A stretch of 64,000 nt of DNA from Hymenobacter aerilatus (GCF_022921095.1 NZ_CP095053.1:1778501-1842500); one strand, 5' to 3'. Shown: positions 7,783 to 16,527, counted from the first letter of the stretch. Program-made: numbers and translations. Notes: generated by a model not told the origin, from the sequence alone.

Positions 7783-8211
7783 TTAACGTTTCCTGTACAG
7801 CAGCCACTGCGCTACGTAAGGCGGCACTGGCTGTCCCTGTGCTAATGCGGCAAGTACCTGCCGTTCGTGCCGACGGTTGAAGCGCACAATGCCCTGCACC
7901 CCGATGAACGCAGCATAGCCACCCGTCACCATGTCGATACCAGTACGCCAGCCCCCATCACCACGGGCTGTATAGGAAATACCGCTATAGGTCACCAATC
8001 CCCCACTAACGGCCGCCGCCCAACTGAGCCGGCGCCCCCACTTGAAAATTTTGTGCACGGCCTGCTGCGTACTATCGGCAATGGGGATTGGCAGTGCTTG
8101 CTGGTCTACTATCGACGCGCTCTGCGACGTGGCAGTAGTGGCCTGGGCTAGGCTGCTACCACTCAGGGTTAGCAACAAGCAGACGAGTATGAGGAGGGAT
8201 TTTATAGGCAT
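7783..8211 (-). CDS. Exported hypothetical protein with one membrane segment
   Basis: Starts at ATG 8211 (MPIKSLLILVCLLLTLSGSSLAQ), which gives a clean signal peptide; the longer frame to 8241 adds ten unlikely residues. The mature 120 residues contain a helix ending in IFKWGRRL, then a hydrophobic, glycine-rich stretch (LSWAAAVSGGLVTYSGISY) and ITGYAAF-like small residues that may form one or two membrane helices, ending in a basic tail with YVAQWLLYRKR. No known domain is recognised. It is flanked by terminator hairpins on both sides, so it is a single-gene unit. Confidence 0.55.
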   Translation of the reverse strand: MPIKSLLILVCLLLTLSGSSLAQATTATSQSASIVDQQALPIPIADSTQQAVHKIFKWGRRLSWAAAVSGGLVTYSGISYTARGDGGWRTGIDMVTGGYAAFIGVQGIVRFNRRHERQVLAALAQGQPVPPYVAQWLLYRKR

Positions 8212-8301
8212 AGCTGTAGAGCATATATAATGGGTAAGCAATTTAAGCTAACGTGTTTATAGTGAATCCAATATAAAACAAGGTGAAATGCAAATTAGCC
8301 C

Positions 8302-8327
8302 GAAAGCCCCTCACATAAGGGGCTTTC
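8302..8327 (-). terminator. Terminator of the sorted surface-protein gene
   Basis: Arms GAAAGCCCCT (8302-8311) and AGGGGCTTTC (8318-8327). It lies 27 bases downstream of the minus-strand stop at 8354. Confidence 0.75.
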
Positions 8328-8353
8328 TATCGCTAGTGTAGCTATTGTTATCT

Positions 8354-10507
8354 CTACTGCACTACCAAGCGGGCAGTGCGAGCCCCTTGGCGCACGACGT
8401 ACACGCCGGCGGAGATGCCCGTTAACGGCAACGGGGTAGAGGCCGTGTGCACGCGTACGATCCGCCCCGTAAGATCAAGTAACTCAATGGGCGTGGAAGT
8501 TGACGCCTCCAGCACCTGGACCTGCGCGTGAGCCGGATTAGGCACCAGCTGTAAGCGAGCGGGTAGTAATCCGTCCTGCAACTGGACGGCCCGCACGGAG
8601 GAGAATGTTTCCGTGCCATCACCGTCCACTTGCCTCAGCCGGTAGTAGACTACGGCGCTCCCGTACTGGGCAGCCGAGGCATCCGTGAACGCATAGTCAT
8701 GCGGCCTACTGCTGGTGCCGTGCCCACGCACGCGTCCCACTGGGGAAAAGGTATGCCCATTCAGACTGCTTTCCACCTGGAAATAGGCGTTGTTCCGTTC
8801 GGATGCCGTACGCCAGGTCAACTGCACGTTGTCTACTGCAGCCACTGCTTTAAAATGCACCAATTCTACGGGCAAAGGCCGGCTCACATCGGTCAGCGCT
8901 ACGCTGTTCGCTGCTGTACCATTGTTGTTGTTCGCGTTTACATCCGTTGAGGAAGTAGTAGCCCGAGCGGTGCCTGTTACTGTCGAGATGGTACTAGGAG
9001 CCGTAAAGCTCACGGTGTAGCTCACGCTGCCCGTTCCGGCTGCTAACGAACTCGTTTCTGGGAACGTGACCACGCCATTGGCATAGGAGTAGGCGGCCGG
9101 TAAGTTCACGGGGGATAGTCCTTGACTCAATGTAAGCGTGGGGCGAACCGTGCTGGCAGCGGCGGTGCCAATATTGGTGGTCGTTACGGTGTACGTAATG
9201 GTACTGCTAGGCGTTACGGTACGGGGGGCCGTTACACTCGTGGCAATATCGGTTCCTTGTCCCCCAACTTGCACGGTGATGGTCGCTGGGTTCGTAGGAG
9301 TTGCCGGTACGGCCGTCGTGCCCGTGCCAACTGCATTGGTACTAACCAGGTAGGGAATAGAAACGGCGCCAACGCTTCCCGTCCCACTTGGGGTAAACGT
9401 GACAGTACCATTAGCATTTACCCGAAAAGTACCCCCTGTTACCGTTCGCGTCTGCTCAATGGCAATCGTGCTGGGGTCCAAATCAATTGTGCTATAATCG
9501 AACGTACTATTTGCCGCATTGTCATTGTCTAAAATACTGATCGTAATCGGCGTGTTATTAGGGGTGACCACATTATCGTCTTGCGCGGTCGGAGGCACGA
9601 CTACGTAGAGGTTGCGCACTTCATGCGTGTTGGTTGAGCTTCCTGTAGAAGCCGCTAACCCCAGCCGCAGCGTTGCCGGTGGTGCCGTTGGCAGCAGGAA
9701 AGAGTTAATGGCCGTCGTCAGACCCGTCCCGTTCTGGATGCGCACAATGATCCGATACGTTCCTCCGGTGGGTGTGACACTGATAGTAGCTCGGCGGTAG
9801 TTGGTACTAGTGGACTGGGCACGTGTGGTGCTCACACCAATTGTGCCGCCTGCATTACTTGTGGTTAGTACAGGGGTGAGCAGGGCATACCCGCCGGCTG
9901 CGTTTCCTCGAATGGCGACCGTATTGCGGACGTACGTTGCCCCCCCACCCGTGCGGCCCTCGAAGTTGGTGTTGAAGCCACCAAACTCATCCAGGCCGAT
10001 ACCCAGGTAGCCGTTTGTGGCACCAGGTGTGGTGGTGGTTCCCGTCGTAGCTGGCGCATAGCCCAGCGAACTGCCGAATGCACCGGGTGTGAAGTTCGCA
10101 AGCGGTGTCGCACCATCAATTAGAAAGACACTAAAGCCATCAGCGCCAGACGTACTCGCTGTGTACGCGAAAAACTCAAAGGAAATATTAAATCCTTGCG
10201 CAGCTGGAAACGCGGCATTACTGATCACTGCGCCGCGTTGGTTGGTACCATTAGAGGTCAAGCGCAGGTACCCATTACCCTCCGTATCCGTTGTGCCCCC
10301 CCCGTTGTTAGCAGTTAGTACGGCATCGTTACGGAGCGTAAAGGTGGTAGTGGTAGAATTCTTGAAGCTTTCATTAATAAGTACTTGTGCTTGTAGGGGC
10401 AGCTGAAAGGAGACTACACACAGTATGGCCGTTAGCTTTCTTAGCAATGAGCCGATCAGGCGGTTTCTACCAGTGGGTAGCGAGATAGGAAAGGACTGTT
10501 TTTGCAT
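8354..10507 (-). CDS. Large secreted surface protein with lectin-like, DUF11-type and T9SS sorting domains
   Basis: A 717-residue exported protein. The signal peptide ends near LQAQV (about residue 41). Residues about 45-300 fit an L-type (legume-like) lectin domain: the FNISFEFFAYTASTSGADGFSVFLID strand pair is typical. A linker with QDDNVVTPNNTPITISILDND resembles a cadherin/Ig-like 'tandem-95' unit. Residues about 420-540 match a DUF11-type repeat (VTPSSTITYTVTTTNIG). After a Ser/Thr region the C-terminus (LVPNPAHAQVQV ... GRIVRV ... GVYVVR) is a type A type IX secretion sorting domain. The protein should be exported, crossed through the type IX system and anchored or released at the surface. 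Ligand is unknown. It is a single-gene unit with its own terminator. Confidence 0.85.
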   Translation of the reverse strand: MQKQSFPISLPTGRNRLIGSLLRKLTAILCVVSFQLPLQAQVLINESFKNSTTTTFTLRNDAVLTANNGGGTTDTEGNGYLRLTSNGTNQRGAVISNAAFPAAQGFNISFEFFAYTASTSGADGFSVFLIDGATPLANFTPGAFGSSLGYAPATTGTTTTPGATNGYLGIGLDEFGGFNTNFEGRTGGGATYVRNTVAIRGNAAGGYALLTPVLTTSNAGGTIGVSTTRAQSTSTNYRRATISVTPTGGTYRIIVRIQNGTGLTTAINSFLLPTAPPATLRLGLAASTGSSTNTHEVRNLYVVVPPTAQDDNVVTPNNTPITISILDNDNAANSTFDYSTIDLDPSTIAIEQTRTVTGGTFRVNANGTVTFTPSGTGSVGAVSIPYLVSTNAVGTGTTAVPATPTNPATITVQVGGQGTDIATSVTAPRTVTPSSTITYTVTTTNIGTAAASTVRPTLTLSQGLSPVNLPAAYSYANGVVTFPETSSLAAGTGSVSYTVSFTAPSTISTVTGTARATTSSTDVNANNNNGTAANSVALTDVSRPLPVELVHFKAVAAVDNVQLTWRTASERNNAYFQVESSLNGHTFSPVGRVRGHGTSSRPHDYAFTDASAAQYGSAVVYYRLRQVDGDGTETFSSVRAVQLQDGLLPARLQLVPNPAHAQVQVLEASTSTPIELLDLTGRIVRVHTASTPLPLTGISAGVYVVRQGARTARLVVQ

Positions 10508-10825
10508 GAAATGAAAGGAAGAGTGATAGGATGGCTGCTTTTGATAAGCGGTCGAAAATACATGCCCCCGTGTCCTATTCTGCAGAAAAGAGGCAACAGG
10601 GCCGATTTCATTAGAAAGTCACTAGTATATCTTACTAATCTTATACTCATTCCCTAAAATCCTATGCAGTAGTCGTGTGCTACGAAGTTGTTACGTGAGC
10701 CCCCGCTCAACAAGGGTCCTATTCTTGTGGTCCCTTTAGTAGCATAGTCATCGTGTCGTCCGGTAGGGTGCACAGGATGACTGGCCTTTTCGCTTCTTTT
10801 GCTCTACCCAAAGCCACCTCTTTCC
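10508..10825. other. Intergenic region before NUMOD4/HNH copy 1
   Basis: No gene is seen. It must hold the promoter of the minus-strand surface-protein gene. TGGTCCCTTT at 10728-10737 recurs inverted at 11583-11592, so the pair brackets the NUMOD4/HNH-like gene. Confidence 0.4.
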
Positions 10826-11506
10826 ATGTTTCTTGCCCAGAACGGCACGCGACCGGCCGTTGGCCGCATCATTACCTATACCAGTCTACCTTGCCATCCG
10901 ACCACTACGCAAGCCGTCATTGTCGAACTCCGCCCGCCACTGGCCGAACTCGACAATGGTGCGCTGGTTCCCTTGCAGGATTTGCGCCTCGTCGTGACGG
11001 ATGAGCGCTGGCTCCCCATCCAGGATTTTGCCGACCAGTACCTGCTTTCTTCCTATGGGAAGGTCGTCAGCTTATCGTATCGGCACACGGACCGGCAGCG
11101 GCTCTTACAAGCGTCCGGCCCCCAGCGCTACCCCTCCGTTAGTCTCTACGGTGCGGCCGGGGTGACGCAAGTAGGCCTGAACCGCCTAGTGGCCCAGCAC
11201 TTTCTGCCGCCTCCAGCGGAGGAACGCTTCCAGCATGTGATTCCAAAAGACGGCAATCACCTCAACCTACGAGCGGAGAATCTGCAATGGGTCGATCAAC
11301 GCGAGCAGCAGGATCGGGTAGTACTGGAGCGGTTTCACCGCTGTGGCGCGCGAAACCCCAACAGCAAACTTACGCCTCATTCCGTACGACAGATTCGAGC
11401 CCTGGCCGCACAGGGACAGAGCTACCAGCAGCTAGCCACCCGGTTTGGCGTCAGCCGGCCTACGGTTTCGCTGCTCGTGCGACGGCTTACCTGGCGGACT
11501 ATATAG
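10826..11506 (+). CDS. NUMOD4/HNH-like protein with C-terminal HTH, copy 1
   Basis: A 226-residue protein starting at ATG 10826, the point where similarity to copy 2 (21353) begins. Residues 1-58 form an unrecognised N-terminal part. ERWLPIQDFADQYLLSSYG (60-78) is a NUMOD4 motif. Residues about 117-156 match the HNH_3 layout (GLNRLVAQHF ... KDGNHLNLRAENLQW), but the two histidines expected for DNA cleavage read Asn119 and Pro140. The C-terminal 40 residues form a helix-turn-helix (SVRQIRALAAQGQSYQQLA ... GVSRPTVSLL). Such proteins are usually homing-type endonucleases. Here the fold seems kept while the catalytic His is lost, so a DNA-binding role is as likely as cleavage. The gene stands alone. 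Confidence 0.8.
   Translation: MFLAQNGTRPAVGRIITYTSLPCHPTTTQAVIVELRPPLAELDNGALVPLQDLRLVVTDERWLPIQDFADQYLLSSYGKVVSLSYRHTDRQRLLQASGPQRYPSVSLYGAAGVTQVGLNRLVAQHFLPPPAEERFQHVIPKDGNHLNLRAENLQWVDQREQQDRVVLERFHRCGARNPNSKLTPHSVRQIRALAAQGQSYQQLATRFGVSRPTVSLLVRRLTWRTI
10883..11377 (+). repeat. 495 bp segment identical to 21410-21904
   Basis: By eye I found no difference between this segment and 21410-21904. Both sides of it, still inside the same gene, are diverged: several changes before 10883 and heavy, mostly synonymous divergence after 11420. This pattern indicates gene conversion or recombination between older paralogues rather than a simple recent duplication. Confidence 0.85.
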
Positions 11507-11655
11507 ACGGTTTAATGCTGGTGTAAGCTCAATGTTGCATTCACATTCCTTGCGCTACAGTGCGCCTCCCATCGATCCTAACAAAGGGACCAAACGTTTT
11601 GCTGCATAATTGCGTTAGTTACCCTACCTTTGTGGTAGGACTATAGCTTACAACA

Positions 11656-11693
11656 ACAAAAAAATGGCAGGCAGCCACACGGGCCACCTGCCA
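11656..11693 (-). terminator. Intrinsic terminator for the 46-residue gene
   Basis: On the minus strand, TGGCAGG (11693-11687) and CCTGCCA (11671-11665) form the outer stem with further inner pairing, followed directly by seven T (11664-11658). It begins 5 bases after the stop at 11698. Confidence 0.75.
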
Positions 11694-11697
11694 CCTC

Positions 11698-11838
11698 TTA
11701 CTTGAGCAACTGCGCGGCTAAGTAGACTGCGCCACTCGCCCCGCCGATTGCTCCTAGTACCTTCACAAGGAAGATACTAGTTACCCGGAATTCGCACTTG
11801 AAGTACAGTTCATCCGAGCTCGTACGACCCTTTTCCAT
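11698..11838 (-). CDS. Small membrane protein, 46 residues
   Basis: Starts at ATG 11838 and ends at TAA 11698. The N-terminal half is polar and charged (MEKGRTSSDELYFKCEF) and the second half is a single hydrophobic, glycine/alanine-rich segment (FLVKVLGAIGGASGAVYLAAQLL) with small-residue spacing suited to helix packing, ending in Lys. A strong intrinsic terminator starts 5 bases past the stop on the same strand, which is the best evidence that this short frame is transcribed. No family is recognised. It could be a small regulatory or stress membrane peptide. Confidence 0.5.
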   Translation of the reverse strand: MEKGRTSSDELYFKCEFRVTSIFLVKVLGAIGGASGAVYLAAQLLK

Positions 11839-11876
11839 TTCCGATAGAAGTTAGGTGTTCCAAGCACCTACTTCCT

Positions 11877-11908
11877 GAAGCCCCTCGGCCCCCCAGCCTG
11901 GGGGCTTC
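11877..11908. terminator. GC-rich hairpin
   Basis: Arms GAAGCCCC (11877-11884) and GGGGCTTC (11901-11908). It lies upstream of the 46-residue gene on the minus strand; it may end a plus-strand transcript or insulate the spacer. Confidence 0.5.
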
Positions 11909-12498
11909 GCCGTTTATAGGCAACCGTGTTGGCGAGGTGCTTACCGTACGTTAAGGCAAAGATACCAAGACGTATCCTAGCTTTTTCGTGTTCTTGCTTT
12001 TGTTATGCACTGGCTACGCAACAGGTTTTTCTAGTAGCTTCGTTTAAAGCTATTCCAGCGTGTTTTGAGTATTCGAAATGCCCCAAAAAGCCCCTCGACT
12101 ACGCAACATAGGCACTGTTTTGCTGTAAAAGTTATATTTTATTAGCGTGGTAACTGTAACAAAAAAGCCCCGACCTATGCCGGGGCTTGTTACTTTTTAT
12201 AGTCGATACCATTGTGATTGTTTCCCACGTACCCCATCGGCCGGCCGGCCGCAGTACCAACCCGACACGACCACCCGCCCGTACCTCAACGACTTGCCCA
12301 CCGCGACCGCTGTACGCCAAGCCCTACTCAAGCACCAATCGACAGCCCGAAAACCCAAGCGCTAAGCCGGTTAAAAGCAGCACTTTCCCCGCTGTCGTAC
12401 TACTGCTGCAGAAACAAACAGCACGTACAATGAAGTACTGAAGCCCACAGATGATCTGACCTAGCCAAAAAACAGCCAGTCTCTGTACTCTCTTATCC
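11909..12498. other. Spacer without a supported gene, with one hairpin at 12165-12188
   Basis: The open frames here lack convincing composition or family pattern. A plus-strand peptide ending at 12365 (TAVRQALLKHQSTARKPKR) looks like the tail of a lost gene. CCCACAGATGATCT at 12444-12457 also occurs at 4318-4331 after another basic peptide, which may mark relics of one element. Confidence 0.35.
12165..12188. terminator. Hairpin with flanking A and T runs
   Basis: Arms AAGCCCCG and CGGGGCTT around ACCTATGC, preceded by six A and followed by a T-rich tail, so it can act in either direction. Confidence 0.65.
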
Positions 12499-14907
12499 TT
12501 AGTTAGAAACCCGATTCTCTTCCTCCTGGCTACCGGCTGTACGGCGGCTCATGACCTTGCCGTTGCCAATTTTCCAAGTGAAACTCACCAACACCTTGCG
12601 GCTTTCGTATTGGTTGTTCCAGGTCATGTTGACATTGTTGTAGCGTAGGTAGCTGCGCCACTGATCGGTATAAAACAAATCCGTGAGGCGCAGGCTCAGT
12701 GTCGCCCTTTCCTGCCAGAGCTGCTTTTTCAGGCCCAGGTTGAGCGAGCCGTTGGCGCGGACGTAGTATAGCCCTTGCACCGTTGGAGAACGGTAGTTGC
12801 CGCCAACGGTAAGCAGAAAGTGGCGGGGCAGCGTGAAAGTGTGATCGGAACTGGCTGACCAACCGAATTGAGCCAGTCGCACGGGCTGGCCCTCCATCTG
12901 CGTATGGGTTTGCGCGTAAGAGCCCGCCAGCTGGTTGTCCACGCCCCACCACTTGGTCACATCCGAGTGGCCACCGCAGGAGAGAATGAGTGTCGTGGCC
13001 TGGGCCAGGTTTTGCTCGATGGAGGTCGAGACTTTCGTCTCGTCGTTCTGGTAGACGACATCGTTGATGCCGTTGGTTGCGCGCAGGTAACTCAGGCCTA
13101 GCACCTGGAAATTGCGGTGGGTGTAAGTCAGCACTGCGGACATAGCCAGCGAAGGCGCCAGGTACGGATTGCCTTGGTGAGCGGTGTAGGCGTCTGTGTA
13201 ACTGAGAAATGGATTCAGGCTCTGGTAGTTCGGGCGCGTGATGCGCCGGCTGCCGGATACCCCTACCTGATCGTGCTCACTGAATTTGTAAATCGCAAAC
13301 AGGCTGGGAAACAGCTGCGCGTAGTCACGCCGCACGCGCTGCCCGGTTATAGGGGATGCGCCCACAGAGTGCGTGTGTTCCCCGCGCAGGCCGCCTTTCA
13401 GCCGTAGCTTCCCCAGCGTGGTGCTTAGGCTCAGGTAGGCCGCTGTGATGGTCTCGTTGTACTCGAACTCATTGGTGCGCAACGGATCGGGCTGCCAGAT
13501 GTCGCCCGCAAACGTGTCGAAGGCCAAGGCGCTGCGCGTGGTTACCCAGCTGACTTTGGCGCCCGTTTCAGCCCGCCATGTGGTGCCAGCGACGGGGTGC
13601 AGGTAGTCGACCTTCGCCGCCCGCACAGTCACCGCCGACGATTCGGCACTGCGCAGCCGTCCGGCGTCGCGGGCCACGTCGCTCAAGGGCGTGAAAGCCA
13701 GATTGGTAAAGGTTTGGTCGGCGGAGGACGTGTAACGCACGTAGTCCACGTCGGCGCTCAACTCTCGACCCAGCGTGTCGAGCGCAAAGCGGTAGTTCAG
13801 GTTGAGGCCCGCGTTGTCGGAACGAGAGGCCTGTGGGTTGTCCATCTGCAAGCGCCCGACCGGCTGGCCGGCCGCGCCGGTGATGATGGTTTCGCTGGTG
13901 GTTGGGGCCGTTTCAGTGTAACGGCTGCCGCGCACCTGCCCACCCAGCGTTTGACGGGGTGTGAGTGCCACCTCGGCGCCTACCGCGTAATTGACGGAGT
14001 GCCCCAACGGGTGCCAATAGTTTACCTGCCGGTATACCGTGTCGCGAATGTGGCGCACCTGTACCAGTCGATTGAAGGAGTTGGATCGCCCCGTACTCAG
14101 ACGAGCAAACAGCCGCACCTTCCCCACGTTATAGTGCAGGTTGGTACTGCCCGACGCCTTTTCGTAGCGACCGTAGCCGCCCGCCACGGTTGCCGTGCCG
14201 CTCAGCCCGGGCCGCTGAGTGCGTTTGAGGCGAATATTGAGCACGCCGGCTGTCCCGGCCGCGTCGAGCGAAGCCGGCGGGTTGGGCAGCAACTCGAGCT
14301 GACTGATAGCCGAAGCTGGGAGGGACTTGAGGTAGGCCTTCAGCGCCTCCCCGCTCATATAGGTTTGCTTGCCGTCGAGGAGTATCAGCACACCCGTGCT
14401 ACCGCGGTAGACGATGTTTTCGTCTTTGTAGAGCTGGATGCCGGGGGCTTTGCGCAGCACTTCCAGCGCGTTGTCGCCAGCCGTATTCAGGCGGTCTACA
14501 TGCAGCACGGTACGGTCGGCGAGCTGCTCTAGTGCGGGTAGGCGCCCCTGCACGGTCACACCTTGCAACGTGGTAGAAAGGGGCGTGAGCGTGAGTGGAG
14601 GTACGATTACCGGCCCACTGCCGACCACAAAGCTCGCACTACGGGCGGGTCGATAGCTTAACAATAGGGCTTTCAAGCAGTAGCGCCCGGCGGCCACCCG
14701 CGTAAAGCTGTAGTCTCCTTGCTCGTTCGTGGGTTGCGCGGCTACCACCGCCGAATCAGGTAGGTGTAGCAACACCGCCGTGGCAAGGGCCAGCGGCCTA
14801 CCTGTTGCATCGCGTACGCTACCCGTTACGGAAGCTGATTGCTGGGCGTGGATTCGTTCGCTGAGTAGCAGTAAGCCGAAGGTCGCAAGGAGCGTACAAA
14901 TTTTCAT
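12499..14907 (-). CDS. TonB-dependent receptor, outer-membrane beta-barrel family
   Basis: Start set at ATG 14907 (MKICTLLATFGLLLLSERIHAQ), which gives a normal signal peptide; the open frame extends to 15006 but the extra 33 residues do not look translated. The mature protein of about 780 residues begins with a carboxypeptidase-regulatory-like domain (VTGSVRDATGRPLALATAVL). A plug-like region with LEVLRKAPGIQLYKDENIVYRG and GVLILLDGKQTYMSG comes next, then a large barrel rich in aromatic strands. This is the Bacteroidota 'outer membrane beta-barrel family' form, usually tied to metal, signalling or surface functions rather than glycans, and no SusD is adjacent. It is probably regulated with or near the LytS/LytTR pair that starts 560 bases away on the other strand. 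Confidence 0.88.
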   Translation of the reverse strand: MKICTLLATFGLLLLSERIHAQQSASVTGSVRDATGRPLALATAVLLHLPDSAVVAAQPTNEQGDYSFTRVAAGRYCLKALLLSYRPARSASFVVGSGPVIVPPLTLTPLSTTLQGVTVQGRLPALEQLADRTVLHVDRLNTAGDNALEVLRKAPGIQLYKDENIVYRGSTGVLILLDGKQTYMSGEALKAYLKSLPASAISQLELLPNPPASLDAAGTAGVLNIRLKRTQRPGLSGTATVAGGYGRYEKASGSTNLHYNVGKVRLFARLSTGRSNSFNRLVQVRHIRDTVYRQVNYWHPLGHSVNYAVGAEVALTPRQTLGGQVRGSRYTETAPTTSETIITGAAGQPVGRLQMDNPQASRSDNAGLNLNYRFALDTLGRELSADVDYVRYTSSADQTFTNLAFTPLSDVARDAGRLRSAESSAVTVRAAKVDYLHPVAGTTWRAETGAKVSWVTTRSALAFDTFAGDIWQPDPLRTNEFEYNETITAAYLSLSTTLGKLRLKGGLRGEHTHSVGASPITGQRVRRDYAQLFPSLFAIYKFSEHDQVGVSGSRRITRPNYQSLNPFLSYTDAYTAHQGNPYLAPSLAMSAVLTYTHRNFQVLGLSYLRATNGINDVVYQNDETKVSTSIEQNLAQATTLILSCGGHSDVTKWWGVDNQLAGSYAQTHTQMEGQPVRLAQFGWSASSDHTFTLPRHFLLTVGGNYRSPTVQGLYYVRANGSLNLGLKKQLWQERATLSLRLTDLFYTDQWRSYLRYNNVNMTWNNQYESRKVLVSFTWKIGNGKVMSRRTAGSQEEENRVSN

Positions 14908-15123
14908 CAGGGAGAAATGGTTAGAGGACGAGGCGAAAGTGCGCTGCTGTCCTCCCCTACCCAAGAAAATTATTCCACTACCCCAGAATGCAGTGTCAAC
15001 CTTCACCCTAGCCTTTTTCCGGTCTTCACATCAAAATTGCGGGTAATGAAATAAAAAAGTAGCGTCTACTAGCAAAGAAGGATAGGTTTGACGAGTCATT
15101 ATTCTATAGGCTTCTCTCCCCCG

Positions 15124-15375
15124 ATGACTTCCATCTTTCTACTGCTGCTCCACCTGCTTCCCACAGTCCTGCCCGTCCTCATCGCTCCGCCCTCCGAAAC
15201 CCGAGACGTCGCTGCGTTTACCTACGTAGCCGTAGCGACGCCCGTGACGGTGCTCGTGCACCAGGGAAGTCCTCAGCAAGTCACCGTTGAGGCTGCTGCC
15301 GCAGACATGGCCCGCCTGGAAACCATGGTCGACCACGACGAGTTGCGCATCCGCGACCGGACCGCAGATGCGTGA
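15124..15375 (+). pseudogene. Truncated GIN-domain (DUF2807-like) protein
   Basis: Starts at ATG 15124 (MTSIFLLLLHLLPTVLPVL, a signal peptide). The 60 mature residues (FTYVAVATPVTVLVHQG, QQVTVEAAAADMARLETMV, DELRIRDR) match the N-terminal part of exported GIN-domain proteins, which normally continue for about 180 more residues of beta-helix. The frame stops at 15373. A possible continuation in another frame (HMPRLGVVVDGYTGS, about 15392-15435) suggests a frameshift followed by loss of the rest. It lies 92 bases before the histidine kinase gene. Either a pseudogene or a very short exported protein. Confidence 0.5.
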
Positions 15376-15467
15376 CACAGTAACCAGAAGCACATGCCAC
15401 GCCTAGGAGTAGTGGTGGACGGGTACACCGGGAGTAACCATATTCAGTCTCTTCTCTTTCTTAGCTT

Positions 15468-16490
15468 GTGAAAAAGTTTCCCGTTCGTTGGCATGTTGCG
15501 GCCTGGGTGGCCGTGCTGGTATACTGCCTACTTGACTTTCTGTTAGCTACGCCCTGGCAAGGGGAAGGGCTCCATCAGGGCTTGTGGCTGACCGTCTCAT
15601 TTACGCTGGTTGGAACGACCGTCTTTTACTTTTGCTACCTAGTGGTTTATCCGCGCTGGTTGCGCGCACGCCGGCTGTCCTACTTGATAGGTGGCTTAGC
15701 TGGGGCCGCGCTGTTGTTTATCCTGCTGCGGGCTGGGGTAGAAGAACTGCTATTTCCGGCAGTGCTAGGGTTCCACAATTACAGCCCAGACACCACCCTG
15801 GGGCACTACGTGTATGAGAATATCTTTTATTCGCTGCCGAACCTAACCTTAAGTGGTGCCTTATGGGCTACTGAGAGAACCCTCCTGCAAGAACACGAAA
15901 ACCAGCTGCTCCGAGAGGAGAAGCGCGCCGCCGAAACGGCGTTTCTCAAGACGCAGATCAACCCGCACTTTCTCTTCAACACGCTCAACCTGCTCTACGG
16001 CATGGCCTACCCCGCGTCCAAGCCCTTAGCAGCAGCCCTGCTTAAGCTGGCCGAGCTGATGCGTTACATGCTCCACGAAACAGCTACTGACCAGGTCGCA
16101 TTAACCAAGGAAATTGAGTACGTGCAGCATTACTTAGCCCTCTACCGTCTGCGTTTTCCCGACCAGCTGTTTGTGGAGTTCTCCATCACGGGGGAGCCTA
16201 CGGGCCGCCAGATTGCCCCCCTGGTGCTGATTCCCTTTGTGGAAAATGCGTTGAAGCACGGCGTACTGGACGACCCCACGCACCCGGTGCGTATGCAACT
16301 CCACGTGGGCGCACAAGAAGTGGTTTTTCAGGTTGAAAACCGCATCAGCGACCAGCAGAAAGATACCACCAGCGGTATTGGGTTGCCCAACCTGCGGCGC
16401 CGTCTGGCTTTGCGCTACCCTGGCCGTCACCACTTGCACATTGCGGCTGACAACGGCCAGTTTGATACCTTGCTGCGCGTCGCTTGTTAA
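15468..16490 (+). CDS. LytS/YehU-type sensor histidine kinase
   Basis: Membrane histidine kinase of 340 residues starting at GTG 15468. Four hydrophobic segments fill residues about 10-140. The His_kinase (PF06580-type) block follows: FLKTQINPHFLFNTLNLLYG carries the phosphoacceptor His, then LAELMRYMLHE and the ATP-binding part with PLVLIPFVENALKHG and GIGLPNLRRRL. These kinases lack an extracellular sensor domain and sense through the membrane bundle. The partner response regulator begins 38 bases after the stop, a standard two-gene unit. The stimulus is unknown; the divergent outer-membrane receptor next door is a plausible target. Confidence 0.9.
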   Translation: MKKFPVRWHVAAWVAVLVYCLLDFLLATPWQGEGLHQGLWLTVSFTLVGTTVFYFCYLVVYPRWLRARRLSYLIGGLAGAALLFILLRAGVEELLFPAVLGFHNYSPDTTLGHYVYENIFYSLPNLTLSGALWATERTLLQEHENQLLREEKRAAETAFLKTQINPHFLFNTLNLLYGMAYPASKPLAAALLKLAELMRYMLHETATDQVALTKEIEYVQHYLALYRLRFPDQLFVEFSITGEPTGRQIAPLVLIPFVENALKHGVLDDPTHPVRMQLHVGAQEVVFQVENRISDQQKDTTSGIGLPNLRRRLALRYPGRHHLHIAADNGQFDTLLRVAC

Positions 16491-16527
16491 GCACGTTCCT
16501 TTCAAAAGCCGTTGTTGCCCTCCGCCT

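Noticed and set aside
11926..12111. A 61-codon frame rich in Cys, Phe and Ala
   Set aside because: Odd composition, no promoter or family pattern; the region looks like degraded spacer.
4318..12457. CCCACAGATGATCT shared by 4318-4331 and 12444-12457
   Set aside because: Only 14 bases with no longer similarity around them; two copies are not enough to call an element.
13597..14532. A 311-codon open frame on the plus strand inside the TonB-type receptor gene
   Set aside because: It is fully antisense to a well-supported receptor, has no family pattern and reflects the GC-rich codon bias of the true gene.
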